Of a stretch of 64,000 nt of DNA, positions 43,301 through 55,642 are shown in pieces. The notes beneath the pieces were generated by a model, which did no database searches, was not told where the DNA came from, and saw nothing but the letters and a program-made list of their open reading frames with translations. Position numbers and translations under genes: made by a program. Each line of letters opens with the position of its first letter. Within the stretch, counting starts at the first letter, position 1. This DNA is from Marthasterias glacialis (lineage: Eukaryota; Echinodermata; Asteroidea; Forcipulatida; Asteriidae): positions 11,856,104 through 11,920,103 of the forward strand of contig OU452228.1 in assembly GCA_911728455.2 (NCBI GenBank). Direction: 5' to 3'.

Positions 43301-46300
43301 TTGCCCTATTGTGCATCCTTCCACCTCACTAAAAAAGGACAAAGAAGAACGCGGAGGGCCGTGGCTGACCGAAATCGTAAATTGTAAAGGGCATCTCTGT
43401 GATGGAAATTAAAATTTGTACTGGAACATTTCAAGGGGCACAAAGGCAATGACCAGGGCCATGGAGTCCATTGCCTCTGTTGCCTCCGGCCTGACATTGC
43501 ATCATGTAGATTATTTTGACTCGATTCGATCAGCAGAGATGCCAACATTTACGATTTAGGCATAATTTATACGATTTATTCATCCCAATTACGACTATAC
43601 GATCTTTGCTTCGTTCTTTAAGATTTTATAAAAATCCAATGTATTTATGTTGTTGTGCACTGATCGCACTGCACACTTTCTATAACATGTTGTTTTGACT
43701 CCTATTTATTTGCATAGCACGTATCAATAAAATATATTTGGTATCAGACTATCGATTTTGCGAAAACTTAGTAATAATTTTCCATGTTTATAAGTAAGTC
43801 CCTCATTTTGTACTTAGTGGTTTCCTGATTTAGAAGTTATTGTAAGTGAAATTCAATGTTAGTTTAACAATCCTTTACACATTTACTTTGTACATAATAT
43901 TTTGACTGGCCTGGCGCACTAAAAATGTTTTGAAACGCCTCCCACTGCTTTCACTCGCATTTGGCAAGAGGGCAACTGTAGGTCGAACCCAATGCTATAT
44001 GCACTACACCCACTTCACACAGAGGATGCATTGACCATGTTTTTTTGCTGGGATGTACGTGTCCAAAAGACACCCCAAAACCCCTTTGGTTGACATCATC
44101 CATGCATAAAAGATCATTATCCACAATGGGCCTGAAATCTCATCATTGATTAGGCAAAACTATTTTATTTTTTGAACTTCCACAAAATGATCCTAATGTC
44201 TGTAGGGAAAATCTTGAAGGGGACACCGTGGCAGCAGAGGCCATGCAGACATGGAAGATTGGAGGTGTTACTTGAAGCTGTCGGACTAATTTTGTATTCT
44301 GTTCTTTTGTTGACAGAGGGTATGGGAATGTTATGCAGTCTAGTCAGTAAGACGGTCCTACATCATGTCCACTTTCATCAGCCAGTGACTGCAATCAAAT
44401 ACAGCCCCGATGGAAAGTATGTACCTTATGCTTACGTCTGACGTCTCGCCCTTTAACTTTAAAACCCTCCCATTATCAGTGTGTTTCTTGAAACAACCAA
44501 CCCATACCTCGCTATGCCATAACAGTGGCATTTTGAGGCACATGCATGTTTATGTAGAGTTGAGCCATTGCCCAAAGTGCTTCAATGAGAGTGGTAAACT
44601 GGAGAAGCCAACAGCTGTGCTCAATTGCAATGGAATTTGGGCCACTGTTGGAAGACATAAAGTTCTCAACATTGTTCAATTTCTGCAGTGGCAATCTGTA
44701 GTGTAAGTAGAAAATATAAGTTATCCTGCATGCACTGTTGGCTAATACCATGTGTTGGTCTAAAGACTATTATACTACCAAAACTAAATTAGCTTGGCAT
44801 AATCACAGTCCAATCAATTAGTCATTTAGTCATTTAGTTTACAAAATGGTATTGGGCTTTGTTGGAGAGGAGTTGATGTTAAGGGTGGGTCAGTGAAAAA
44901 CCAGTTTGATTAAATTTACTCTTCCAAGAAATGAAAATGTACTATATTCATGTAAGGCTGGTTTGAGGTATCTTTGGTTTTTATTGTCCGAGGTTTTTTA
45001 TAATGATTTGATAGAAATACAATTTTGAATATTCTGCAATTTTTTGTTGCCCTACACTGATGTGTGATAAGTGCTGTGTACTCAGTGCTGTTTCCTGAGT
45101 CCTTTGGAAAAAAGTGGTAAAAGCTGAAGAATTGGGTTTGAATCCCAAGCGCGTAGTATACCTGTGGATTTTTCTTCTGCTGCGGAACTCAGGAAAGCCC
45201 TGAGTACACATTGCTCATCACACATTGGTGTTTGGTAAAAATCAAATTAATACTCTTTATACTCTTTATCTTTTTATAAATAAAAATCAAATTAATACTC
45301 TTTATCCGCGATGCAATTATTACTTCTATTAAACTCTACAACATGTTTTTGAATTATTTTCAAAGGAAAATTGCCCTGACAAAAGAGAGATTTGCACAAG
45401 TGTACCACGCACCGGGCAGCACAAGAGAGTTCAATCCATTGTTACTACACAGAACCTACTTTGGTGCTTACGATGATACAACATGCATCGACTGGACGAC
45501 AGACTCAAGGTAGGACACCATTGATATAACATATCAACAAGGCTGGGGACTAGATTCTTGAACTTGCAGCATCATATGCATGGCAGCTGACTCTATGGAG
45601 AAACTAAAATGGAAGGATGCGTAACCAGTTAATGCTGGAAGACATGTATGCATGCGTAACTTTTTTGGACACACAAATGGAAGTTTGGTAAACCCACTTT
45701 TGTATGCACCTGGAACATTAATATGCCCGGAACGTAATAAACAGCTGGGACATTCCATTGTGTAGCGTACACAGGCATGTACTCACTGTGCTCTGCTTTG
45801 TTTCCCCTGTACAAAGAGGGACAAATGGTACTGGAATTCATGCTCAAAATCTCCCTTTTCCAGTGGGGTTATTGTGTAATCCCCGATTTGAGACCTTCGT
45901 CTTTTTTTTATACAAACGGGGATTTTGAGAGATTGATACGCTGCCCCCGTTGTTTATCATTGTATTTGGCATATGGGAGGTAAGTCAGAGATTCCAGCAT
46001 ACCATGGCAGAATAACGGTCGTGGCTTACAGCCAAGGGCTGGCTGTGTCACGGTGAAGGCATTCCGCATTCCACATTTTTGTGTTATTTTGACAACGATA
46101 TTCTCAACAAAAATTAATCTTGTGCGTGAGCTCAGAAGAATTTTGGAGAACCCAGTGCCAGAATGGTTAACAGCTAATTGGTTTGGACATGGCCTAAGTG
46201 ATGTTTTTTTATTTTCAGGGTGTTTGCAGTTGGTGCAAAGGACACGCAAACCCGTGTCTTTGCTGCATCTGACATGGAGCAGCTGGTCATCTATACCTTA

Positions 46301-49300
46301 GGAGGACATAAAGATTGTGTCGTGGGGGCCTTCTTTGAAGATGACTCTCTGGATGTATCCTTTTATAGCAAAAATCACAGGGTTATTCTCGGGTTTTGGG
46401 AACTGCGTATGTGGTACATCACATTTTTTTTTTTATTGAATAGTTCATGTTTAGTTTCTTTTTCTGTGGGGTGTCGTGGCTGAGCGGTCTAGTGCGGTGG
46501 ACTCAAATTCTGTAGTTTACAGAATGTGGGCTCGAATCCTAGCCTGGTCAGTCAAGACACTTGTGTTCTTGAGCAAGGCACTTTATCATAATTGTTTCTC
46601 TCCACCCAAGAGTAAAAATGTGTACTGGCGAGAGCTGGGGAGTAACCTGCGATGGACTGGCATCCTGTCCAAGGGAATAGAAATATGCTCAGTCGTTTGG
46701 AATGCTAAGAAAACCGGGTATAAACACTGGCCTGATGAGTTATATTGGCTCGGGACCGCCTTTACTTTTTTCAATTTTTGTGTAATGGAATATTTAATTT
46801 TCGATGATTTCTGTTGTTGAAAAATTAAAAAAATTCACTAAATTGTGTGCAACTAAAGGGAAGTTTGCAGAAGCACCATGTGTCAAGAATTTTTGTTAAG
46901 GGTTTTGTAGGTTTTGAAAAAAAAAGCCAATGCACCTTTGAATCTTTGAAAATTTCTTAAATAGCATGCAAATCCAAATACTATAATACATAAGCTATAA
47001 ACCAATCCATTTTTGGTGATTTGTTTATGTCCTGTACCAATTTCCTTCCGCCATTACTGGGACACATAACATCACTGGTTCAAATAGCAACTACCTGAAC
47101 GCTGGGCGTAATGTGTGGAATATTGCCTACCAATAGACTCTGTAAGTCTCGCGCGTATTCAAATATTTTTGGGACCATTTTGGTCCCACACACATTGCTG
47201 TAACATGTCAAGGAAACAAAATCACGCGCTTTAACGGACCCTTATGTTCGAGTACGCGCGAGACTTACACAGTCTATGGCGGCACATGGTGGAAAAGTCC
47301 TCTCCTTAACATTTTCAATCTCAGCTGTACAGTATTAGCCGGAAAGGAGAGGTCCTGGTCTGGGAATGTGATACAGATTTACATGACCTCCGACCCATGG
47401 AGCGTTCAGCAAGTAACCATGGCAACAAGGCTGAACGTCCGCTGTCTGCTAAACAAAGAGCAAAGGAGACGGTTGTGAAGGAAGGGAGCAAGGCTTTGTA
47501 TAAGAGATTAGCTAGGTAAGATTGGGCCAAATGAGTTTCTTTTCTATGTGATGCTTCATTTGGAAAATAGGCACTTCCGGCCAAAGTTGGATTTATTTGC
47601 TTTCAAATAACACCTCTAAGGCCTCTAAGGTTAAATATTTCTCAACATAGAATGTGTAAGACATCACTACACATTGATGTCTTGGCTGATGTGTCAGTTG
47701 TCACCACTTTTAATAGTGCCATTTCATTATTGTTGCTTGGTGTTGGTATGTAGCATTACATATAAATGCATATATGTTTGATTGCAAATAAAAAAAATTC
47801 AGTTTTCATTAACAACATTATCAGTTTTCATTAACAACACGAAAAAGGATTAGATCTCTGTGGTAATTCTATTTGCTGAAGTATGTAGTAAATGGAACAT
47901 AATCATGATCCAAACTGAGGTAACTGCATTCTTAAATTTAATCATGTGTTTTTAAGCACTGCCTTAATATTTCTTGTAAAACAGACATTCAAAACCAGAT
48001 GTTAATTTTGGAAATTGTAAAGGAGGACCACTGTGTTTAGACTAAACCTCTCTACCCCGTCCCAGGGCACTGTAAATTAGTTTGAAATGTCCTCCCCCCC
48101 TTGTTTGTTTTTAGCTATTGACCCAATTTACCTGACACTATCACACACAATAAATCTTTGTTGTGTAATTTCTTGAGTCAAATTCCCCTTGTGTTACTTT
48201 ACGTGCAATTTGACTCCCAAATTGGCCAACCATGGGTAGACGGTCATAATTACTTTACATCTCTAACATGTGTTTATACTTGTTTTGTACAAGGCATCCC
48301 AGCCTACATGCTTTTGCTTTTATGGGTCATGCCTCCATACAGATATATATAATCTCTGTTAACTAAGCAAGTTGGATATTTAGATTTTTGTATTGAAATA
48401 AATGTTGATGAATTTATTTGAATTCTTTGTGCAAGGGGTCTATACTGGTGTTACAAACCAGTGTAAAGAAACAAAAGCATCTTGTCAATTAGATGGCTTC
48501 TGTTTTCTATGTGACTTTGCACTGTAAGGAGTTTCTAAAATTTGAAGTATTTATATGCTTCTGAGCATGGCCAAAGAAAACAACAACGTTCTGTGTACTT
48601 CCGATTGCAGGCATTTCTTGAATAAGGAAGGTGACTTCACACATCTAACATGCGCTGACTTCCACAAGAAGAACCACATGTTAGTGACGGGATTTGAATC
48701 TGGAACATTTCACATTCACGAGCTACCTGAGTTTGCGCTCATTCATTCGCTCAGGTATGTCACTGTTACCGATTAATTTATACTGCTGTATTGTTTATCC
48801 AGTATTCAAAATCACAATGGTTATAATCAGAGACTGGAAGGTATGTATACACTGTTTAAGTCTTGTGCGCTAAAGCAATGAGCAATGGAACCCAAAGTTC
48901 AGCAGAGAAGTTTGAATGCAAGTAAGACTTGCACAGTGTATTGAGGTGCAACAAATTTGGATTGTAACTGTTCCATCAAAGTGCAGTTTGATGGTTTGGC
49001 TAGAGAGTCTACATGTAGTTGCACTGGGGACAGTTTCGTGAAGATGTTTACTAGTGAACGTGTATTTTCATTAACAACTAAGAAGTTTGACAGCACAATG
49101 GATTTAGATTGTTTTTGTCACTCATCTGCTTACAAGAACAGCAAGCAAGTTAGCGCACCTTTTGCTTTGCTTACAGTAAGCCGTTGTTATAAAATAAACA
49201 CTGCGGAGAGCTGCTCCGCAAGCTGAAAATTTATGTTCTCATGCTTGATTGAATTAGCCACTGGTGGTGGCAAGTGTTTACTAAATTGAAATCAATGGCT

Positions 49301-52300
49301 AGTATCATTAAGCTGTGAAGCAGATAGTTTCTTAGAATAGAAAAACAGCAACGATATTGAACTGTCAGACAGTTGGAGATGTTGGTCCCAAATACGGCTG
49401 TATGATGCTATGATTAGGTAGCAGTCTGAGTTGCTTAATGTACAAACATCTATTCTGTCTCTCAGTATATCTAACCAGTGTATAGCGGCAGTGTCTTTCA
49501 ATCAGCCTGGGGACTGGATTGCATTCGGCTGTTCTGGGCTTGGTCAGTTACTGGTCTGGGAATGGCAGAGTGAATGCTACGTCCTTAAACAACAGGGTCA
49601 TCAGAACAACATGACTTGTTTGGACTTCTCGCTGGACGGTCAACTCTTAGCCACTGGTGGTCAGGATGGAAAGGTAACAAAATAATGTATTTTGTTAACT
49701 CTTCAGGCCGGTTCATACTTGCTGCGAGTGCAAGCATGCATCTTGCAATGCGATCGTCAGCCATTCATACTTTTCAAGAATAAAAGTTAAATATGCACTC
49801 AAATGAAGTGTGTATGTGAAAACGCACTCATAAAATCGCGTTCATGATTTTTAAGAAAACACACAAGTGTAGTAGCGCAAGGAATGTAGTGTAATCTCTC
49901 ATTTTTGTCAACGATTAAGCAGTTATCTTGACATTAATATTCATATACTTATCCAAACTATAATTTTGGGAAAAACACTGCAAGTTAAGAGCCAAAAACA
50001 TATTCATATATGACGGTCCAACGTCATGGTAGTAAATACATGGCAAAATAAAGGATGACACGTGACACGTGTTCCACCAATCAGCTGACAAGGTTCTGTG
50101 TGTGTGGTATATAAAAGAGTTTATGTGTTCTTCCATTGAGCTGTGTACAAATGGTGCCTGCAGGAAGTCCAGGCACAATGGTTCTTTCATAAACATGTGA
50201 TGTCACAGGTTATATGGTGTATACTGTAGTTGTTCAACCCAATGAGGGAGAAAAGTAACACAAATAAAGGTAAAAAAAATCATTGGTTTTTAGAAGAATA
50301 CATTGATTACCACCCTGTAAGTGCCAATAAACAAACCATATTGAGGCTTGTCTCTCTTCTGTTGCTTTTTGGGGTGTGCTCGGCCATTACACTCTAAAGA
50401 GTCTTATTGTTTGTGTGTTGCAGAAAGGAGAAATGAAAGTGTTTTTTTTCTCTTCACCCATTCTAGGTAAAGGTGTGGAACAGTAGTAGTGGGTTATGCT
50501 TTGTAACATTCAGTGAACACACAGCCACAATCACGGGGATTACTATCGGTGGTAAAGCAGGGAAGGTTATCATATCTGCTTCCCTCGACGGCACAGTCAG
50601 AGCGTTTGATCTGCACAGGTAAGTCTGTAGTCAGAATTCCTCAATATGATAAAAATTACTTGGGAGTTACTCTATTCAGTTCCTGCATATAAGCCCATGT
50701 AGCGCTTACTAACTGCATTACAAGAAACATTCATTATTTACTGCCTTGCAAGTAAACATATCCCAACAAACTGTATACTGTTTGAAAGAGCACACAATTC
50801 TCTTTAATTATAGTTGATATGTTTCCTGTCTCATATCATGAGTAACAGCAGTATAAAGAAAGACATTAACTTGTTAATCTACAGGTTTTTCTCATTGGTA
50901 GGTGTTTACAGTGTTTAAGGTGGTTACAGATGTGTTTAAGTTTTTCAAACCAGCAGAAAATGGAGCTATTTTTTTTTAGTTTTAGTTTAGTTTAGTTTTT
51001 AGTAAAATTAGGGAAACCATAGCTTCTTGTTGCAAATCTTCAAATCTTGAGACTCTGCTTTTCTTTATAATCATTGCCATACCCTCTGATGTGGCTCATC
51101 TTAAAACGCTATTTATTTACAAAATGTTATAATAGTAGTTACCATAGAAAAATCAAGAATGACAAGTCAGTTTTACGACCCTTTTAAACTGAATGGCTAA
51201 TCATTTGCGGCTAGCATCTGCCTCCTCTGTACACCTTAAATATCATAGTGCAGCCATATTGTTGTTGGATCAGTGTAAGCAGTCTGAGGCTGAACCCCCC
51301 GTTGTTATTGCGAGATTCAGTATTCATTATTGTTTAGAGCACACAGGGAACAAGACAAAATTGGTTTCCGCTTAGCCAGTTATTATAAAAATGTACACTT
51401 TCATTGTATGGAGCTTCAGGGGGAAGGAAGCCAAAGCCAAAGCCGAAACCGTAGTTTCAAAAAGGGCCTATGTTGGAGCCAGTTGCAGCTGTTGTAGCCA
51501 TTCAGTTCTGCGCATTCTGTTATGTAATTATCAGTATGGAAATAAATGTAATATTGAATTGAATTGTATTTTAAAATGGATTAAAGCAGTGGTAGGTTTT
51601 CAGTTCAAACAAGGTCCCAGCAACACTCAATGAATTTCTTTCCCCATTAACTTAGTTTAGAATCGCTAACCTTTTCTGTGTGAAGTCTTAAACTATTTGA
51701 CTTCTCTATTTCAGATATCGTAATTTCCGTACCTTCACGTCGCCCCACCCAGCCCAGTTTGCATGCTTGGGTGTTGATTCTAGTGGCGAGCTGATAGCAG
51801 CCGGTGCACAGGATAGCTTTGAGATCTTTCTCTGGTCAATGCAGACTGGCAGATTACTAGAGGTATGTGGTTACACCAAGGCTGGAAACTCTGTACGCTC
51901 TGACTTACTTCCATTGAGCCAAAGTACAATAAATAAACAATGGTAGAAGCCTTTCGATGTCTCATAATCCTCTTCTTGGTACAAAAGGCCAAAGATCTGG
52001 AATTGGGGAACACAATAACCCCCTCATAATGGGCAAAAATCTGCAAAATGTTCAACACCATCTGTCACCCTTGTGTGGGTAAAATGAATGTGCACGGTGA
52101 TTGCATACTCTCTGCATGGTCCCAAACAAAATATCTAAGCGACCTTTGTTCTGGTATTCTGATTTTACACATTGGCGTGTTTACACGACCTTCGTTTGCT
52201 GGCTTAGACAGTATTTGCGTGTATACAGGTCATTCGGCGTCTTCTAGTTAAGTAAGATTTGCAGCTTTGCATGGTGTAGAAAGGAAGAGGAAATTCAGGT

Positions 52301-55300
52301 GACAACCATGCAATAATAATAGTCTCCTCTGGTGGTTCTGAAAAGAACCAGTGGTGGGGTAAGTCTCAACAGTTTGAAAGTATGCTCTGTTCTTTCTCCT
52401 GAAAATGAGAACAGAGCACACTGTTGAAAACAATAAGAAGGTGCTACTGGTTTTTCTCAGAACCTTCACTTCCTCCATTACTGTAAAAGGTAAGTACAAA
52501 CCCTGTCATAAAGTATCAATTCAAGGCCAGTTACTTCGTTAGTTGAAAGGCAAGACATTTTTTGCTACTGGAACATTTCAAAGGGCACCGGGACAATGAT
52601 CGTGGGCATGGAGGCATTGCCTCCGTTACCTCCTTGAGGTATCAGGCTTTGAAAGCCATCCAAAATAATAGTATGTTTTATCTGTTTGTATTGTAGGTTC
52701 TTGCTGGTCATGAAGGTCCAATTTCCAGCCTCAGTTTCAGCTCAGCGGCAGACATGTTGGCCAGTGCATCATGGGATAAGACGGTCAAACTCTGGAATGT
52801 TTATCAGCACAAAGGAGCGCGAGAAACGCTACAGGTTATGACTGATGGTGAGATTTGTTCATCCACTGTATCGTCCAAACATTATTGATCAATGACGTAG
52901 TCAGTTGGATTTGAAACTTTGCGTGGCGGAAATACAATCTAGTGAAGATTGTGGAGACACCATATACATAAAACTATCTCCGTTAGCCATTTTGATGTAT
53001 GGTGGACACTATATGAGTGCACTATTTGGTTTGGGTGTATACAGACAAATTTACCCAAATCTAATGGTGTCCTAGTAATGTGTCCACCATATCTCAAAAT
53101 GGCTTGTAGTCCATGGGCCAGTGGCTGGTCTTTCACATATTTGAGTTACCTCGTGGGATTAATTCACTTTTATTGCAACAAATAATCTAAAACTTACCAA
53201 ACATTCTAATAGCCTTCCTGGAAAATAAAATTAGTACTGGGTTTTTAAGGGATTTTCACAGGAAAATCTACAAATGTGACCCCTCACCCGGAAACCCTGT
53301 ACAAAGTTGAGTTGTTGATCTTTTCAAATTCTCCAGTTTATTAGCTTTTGAATGCTTATAACTTGTGAGTAACCCTTCACAATAACTCACTGTGAGGAGA
53401 TTAAGACCCCAATAAGTGAAAAGACAAACAGAGAAAAGAAGCATTTTGTCCAGGAAGTTCAAAGCCCACACACAATAGAACAATAAAGCTTTCAGCCTTT
53501 GGGCGATATTAAAGTTATGTAAGGGATAATCAAGAGTTTTCACCGAACTTTTTAGGATATTTCATGAACTTCTTTCTGGCCTGACGCTACTTTTGTCCTA
53601 AATTTGTTCAACCATTGTAAAAAAATGTTTAAAAAACATGAACTGATTAGATTTAGTTATGAGGAACTATTAGATGAATACCTAAAGTTATTAAAATCTA
53701 AAAATCAATTAGAATTGACTTACAACACAGTTTACATGAAATGTAGGATTGCAATTTGTGCAATTTTTATGGTGACAGGTCACAAATGTTGGGCATCTTT
53801 TATTTATCTCTGTGCATGCTGGTCTAAACACTTACATTGTTTTTTATTACAGCTCTTGCAGTTTGTTTTAGCCCTGATGGTCATCAACTGGCCATAGCTA
53901 CTCTGGACGGTCAGATATCATTCTGGGATGTACAGACATGCACTCAGACTGGATCAGTAGAGGGAAAGAATGACCTTGGTGGAGGGAGGAAAGAGGGTGA
54001 TATGGTTACCGCAAAAACATCAGCAGCAGCTAGGTAAATTTCAAAAATTCTCATTTTTTTCACTTGAAATTAAATTAGGCTCCTCGTATGTTGATAATGC
54101 AAAGGATATTCAGTTTTAATTTGGGATACTAACGATTCACAAAACAATTTGCAAGAGTTTGCCCATGCGAGGTCATTTTCACTGTGCATCAACATCCTTT
54201 GCAATGTACAACTTGTTTAAGGTTTATGGGTGTGTGGGCAGGCCGTCTGCTGGGAGTTAGAAATTAATTTTGTGTCCCAAGTTTGTTGTGAATCGAAAAA
54301 GGGTACCCACTCACAACAAGGTTCATGAAAAAGCCCTTGAGTTTGACTTTGTGTTGAAAAGTCCTTGAATTTCGCTTCACCTAGAAAAGTCCTCAAGAAG
54401 TTCTTGAAATTCTGCCTTGATAACCTTGAATTTTGCACTAGTTTCAGTTAAAGTACAACAGAGACAAACAGAATTTGATTTTAACCTGTACAAAATAAAC
54501 AATCTGGTCTGTGGCCCTGGGGAAATGTGGTCATGATGTATCAAGTTGTCATTGTGTACCCTATCTGCATTTTGTCACAAGAACGATAAAATCAGTGTTT
54601 TTTTTGTAAAGTCATACACAAACATATGCCAGCTTTTGAGCTGGAAGTAGCAAAAGATGTGTGCATGCAGCAGATGCCCATGCAGCTGATGTGCATGCAT
54701 GTGACTTACCAACAGGAATGGGAATTTCCACACTCTGTGAATGCTGATTTGAGTATTTTTTTTTTTCTTCCAGATCCTTTAACACATTGTGCTATTCAGC
54801 TGATGGGACATGCATTTTGGCAGCGGGTAAATCGAAGAACATCTGTATCTACAATATCCAAGAGCAGATACTGATGAAGAGATTTCAGGTGTCTTGTAAT
54901 CTCTCTCTGGATGCAATGGAGGTTTGTGGTTAATATTCTCTCTCCCCATCTCTCTTTCTTATCCGGATCATAGAGCGTAAATAATAGCATGGGGAGATCA
55001 TTTGCTTTGAGGGACATTTTGAAAAAGACTGGATCCAAACGCAACGTTCTCCGCAGCTGAAGTTGATTTCAGGTTTTCTTAGTGGTTTCTTCCCTGCCTT
55101 TCAAATCTGTGGGCGCGGGTTCGAATCCCGCTTCGGATAGGAGTCTCCACATGTGGATTGAGTTTCCAGTTCCTGCCTGATTGCGTTGGTTTTCCCCCAG
55201 TTGAGATGGGTGGGGGGGGGGGGGTTTCCTTCCACATCCAAAACTGAGATTTCTTCAACATCTTGTCATCACGGGTATCTGTCATTTCCAAAAAAGTTAG

Positions 55301-55611
55301 ACTCCAACTGAACATACATACTTGTAGTACTTTGTAATTAGGGCGTTATATAACAACCAAGTATGTATTATTTTTTTTCGCAGGAGTTTCTGAATCGTCG
55401 TAAGATGACGGAATTTGGAAACATTGCTCTAATAGACGGCGATGAGGAGAGCTCACAAGCAATCAGTCTACCTGGTGTCACGAAGGGGGATATGAGCTCA
55501 CGCTTTTTCAAGCCAGAGGTCAATGTTTCTGGGGTGAAATTCTCACCAACAGGTAAAATACAATGGGGACCTTTTGGGAGTTAGATGGCTAGGTTCATCA
55601 GACATGCAACT

Positions 55612-55642
<31 letters not shown>

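Noticed and set aside
46470-46550. Possible leucine-like tRNA gene (GTCGTGGCTGAGCGGTCTAG)
   Set aside because: It continues directly into a SINE body and related heads recur at six other sites.
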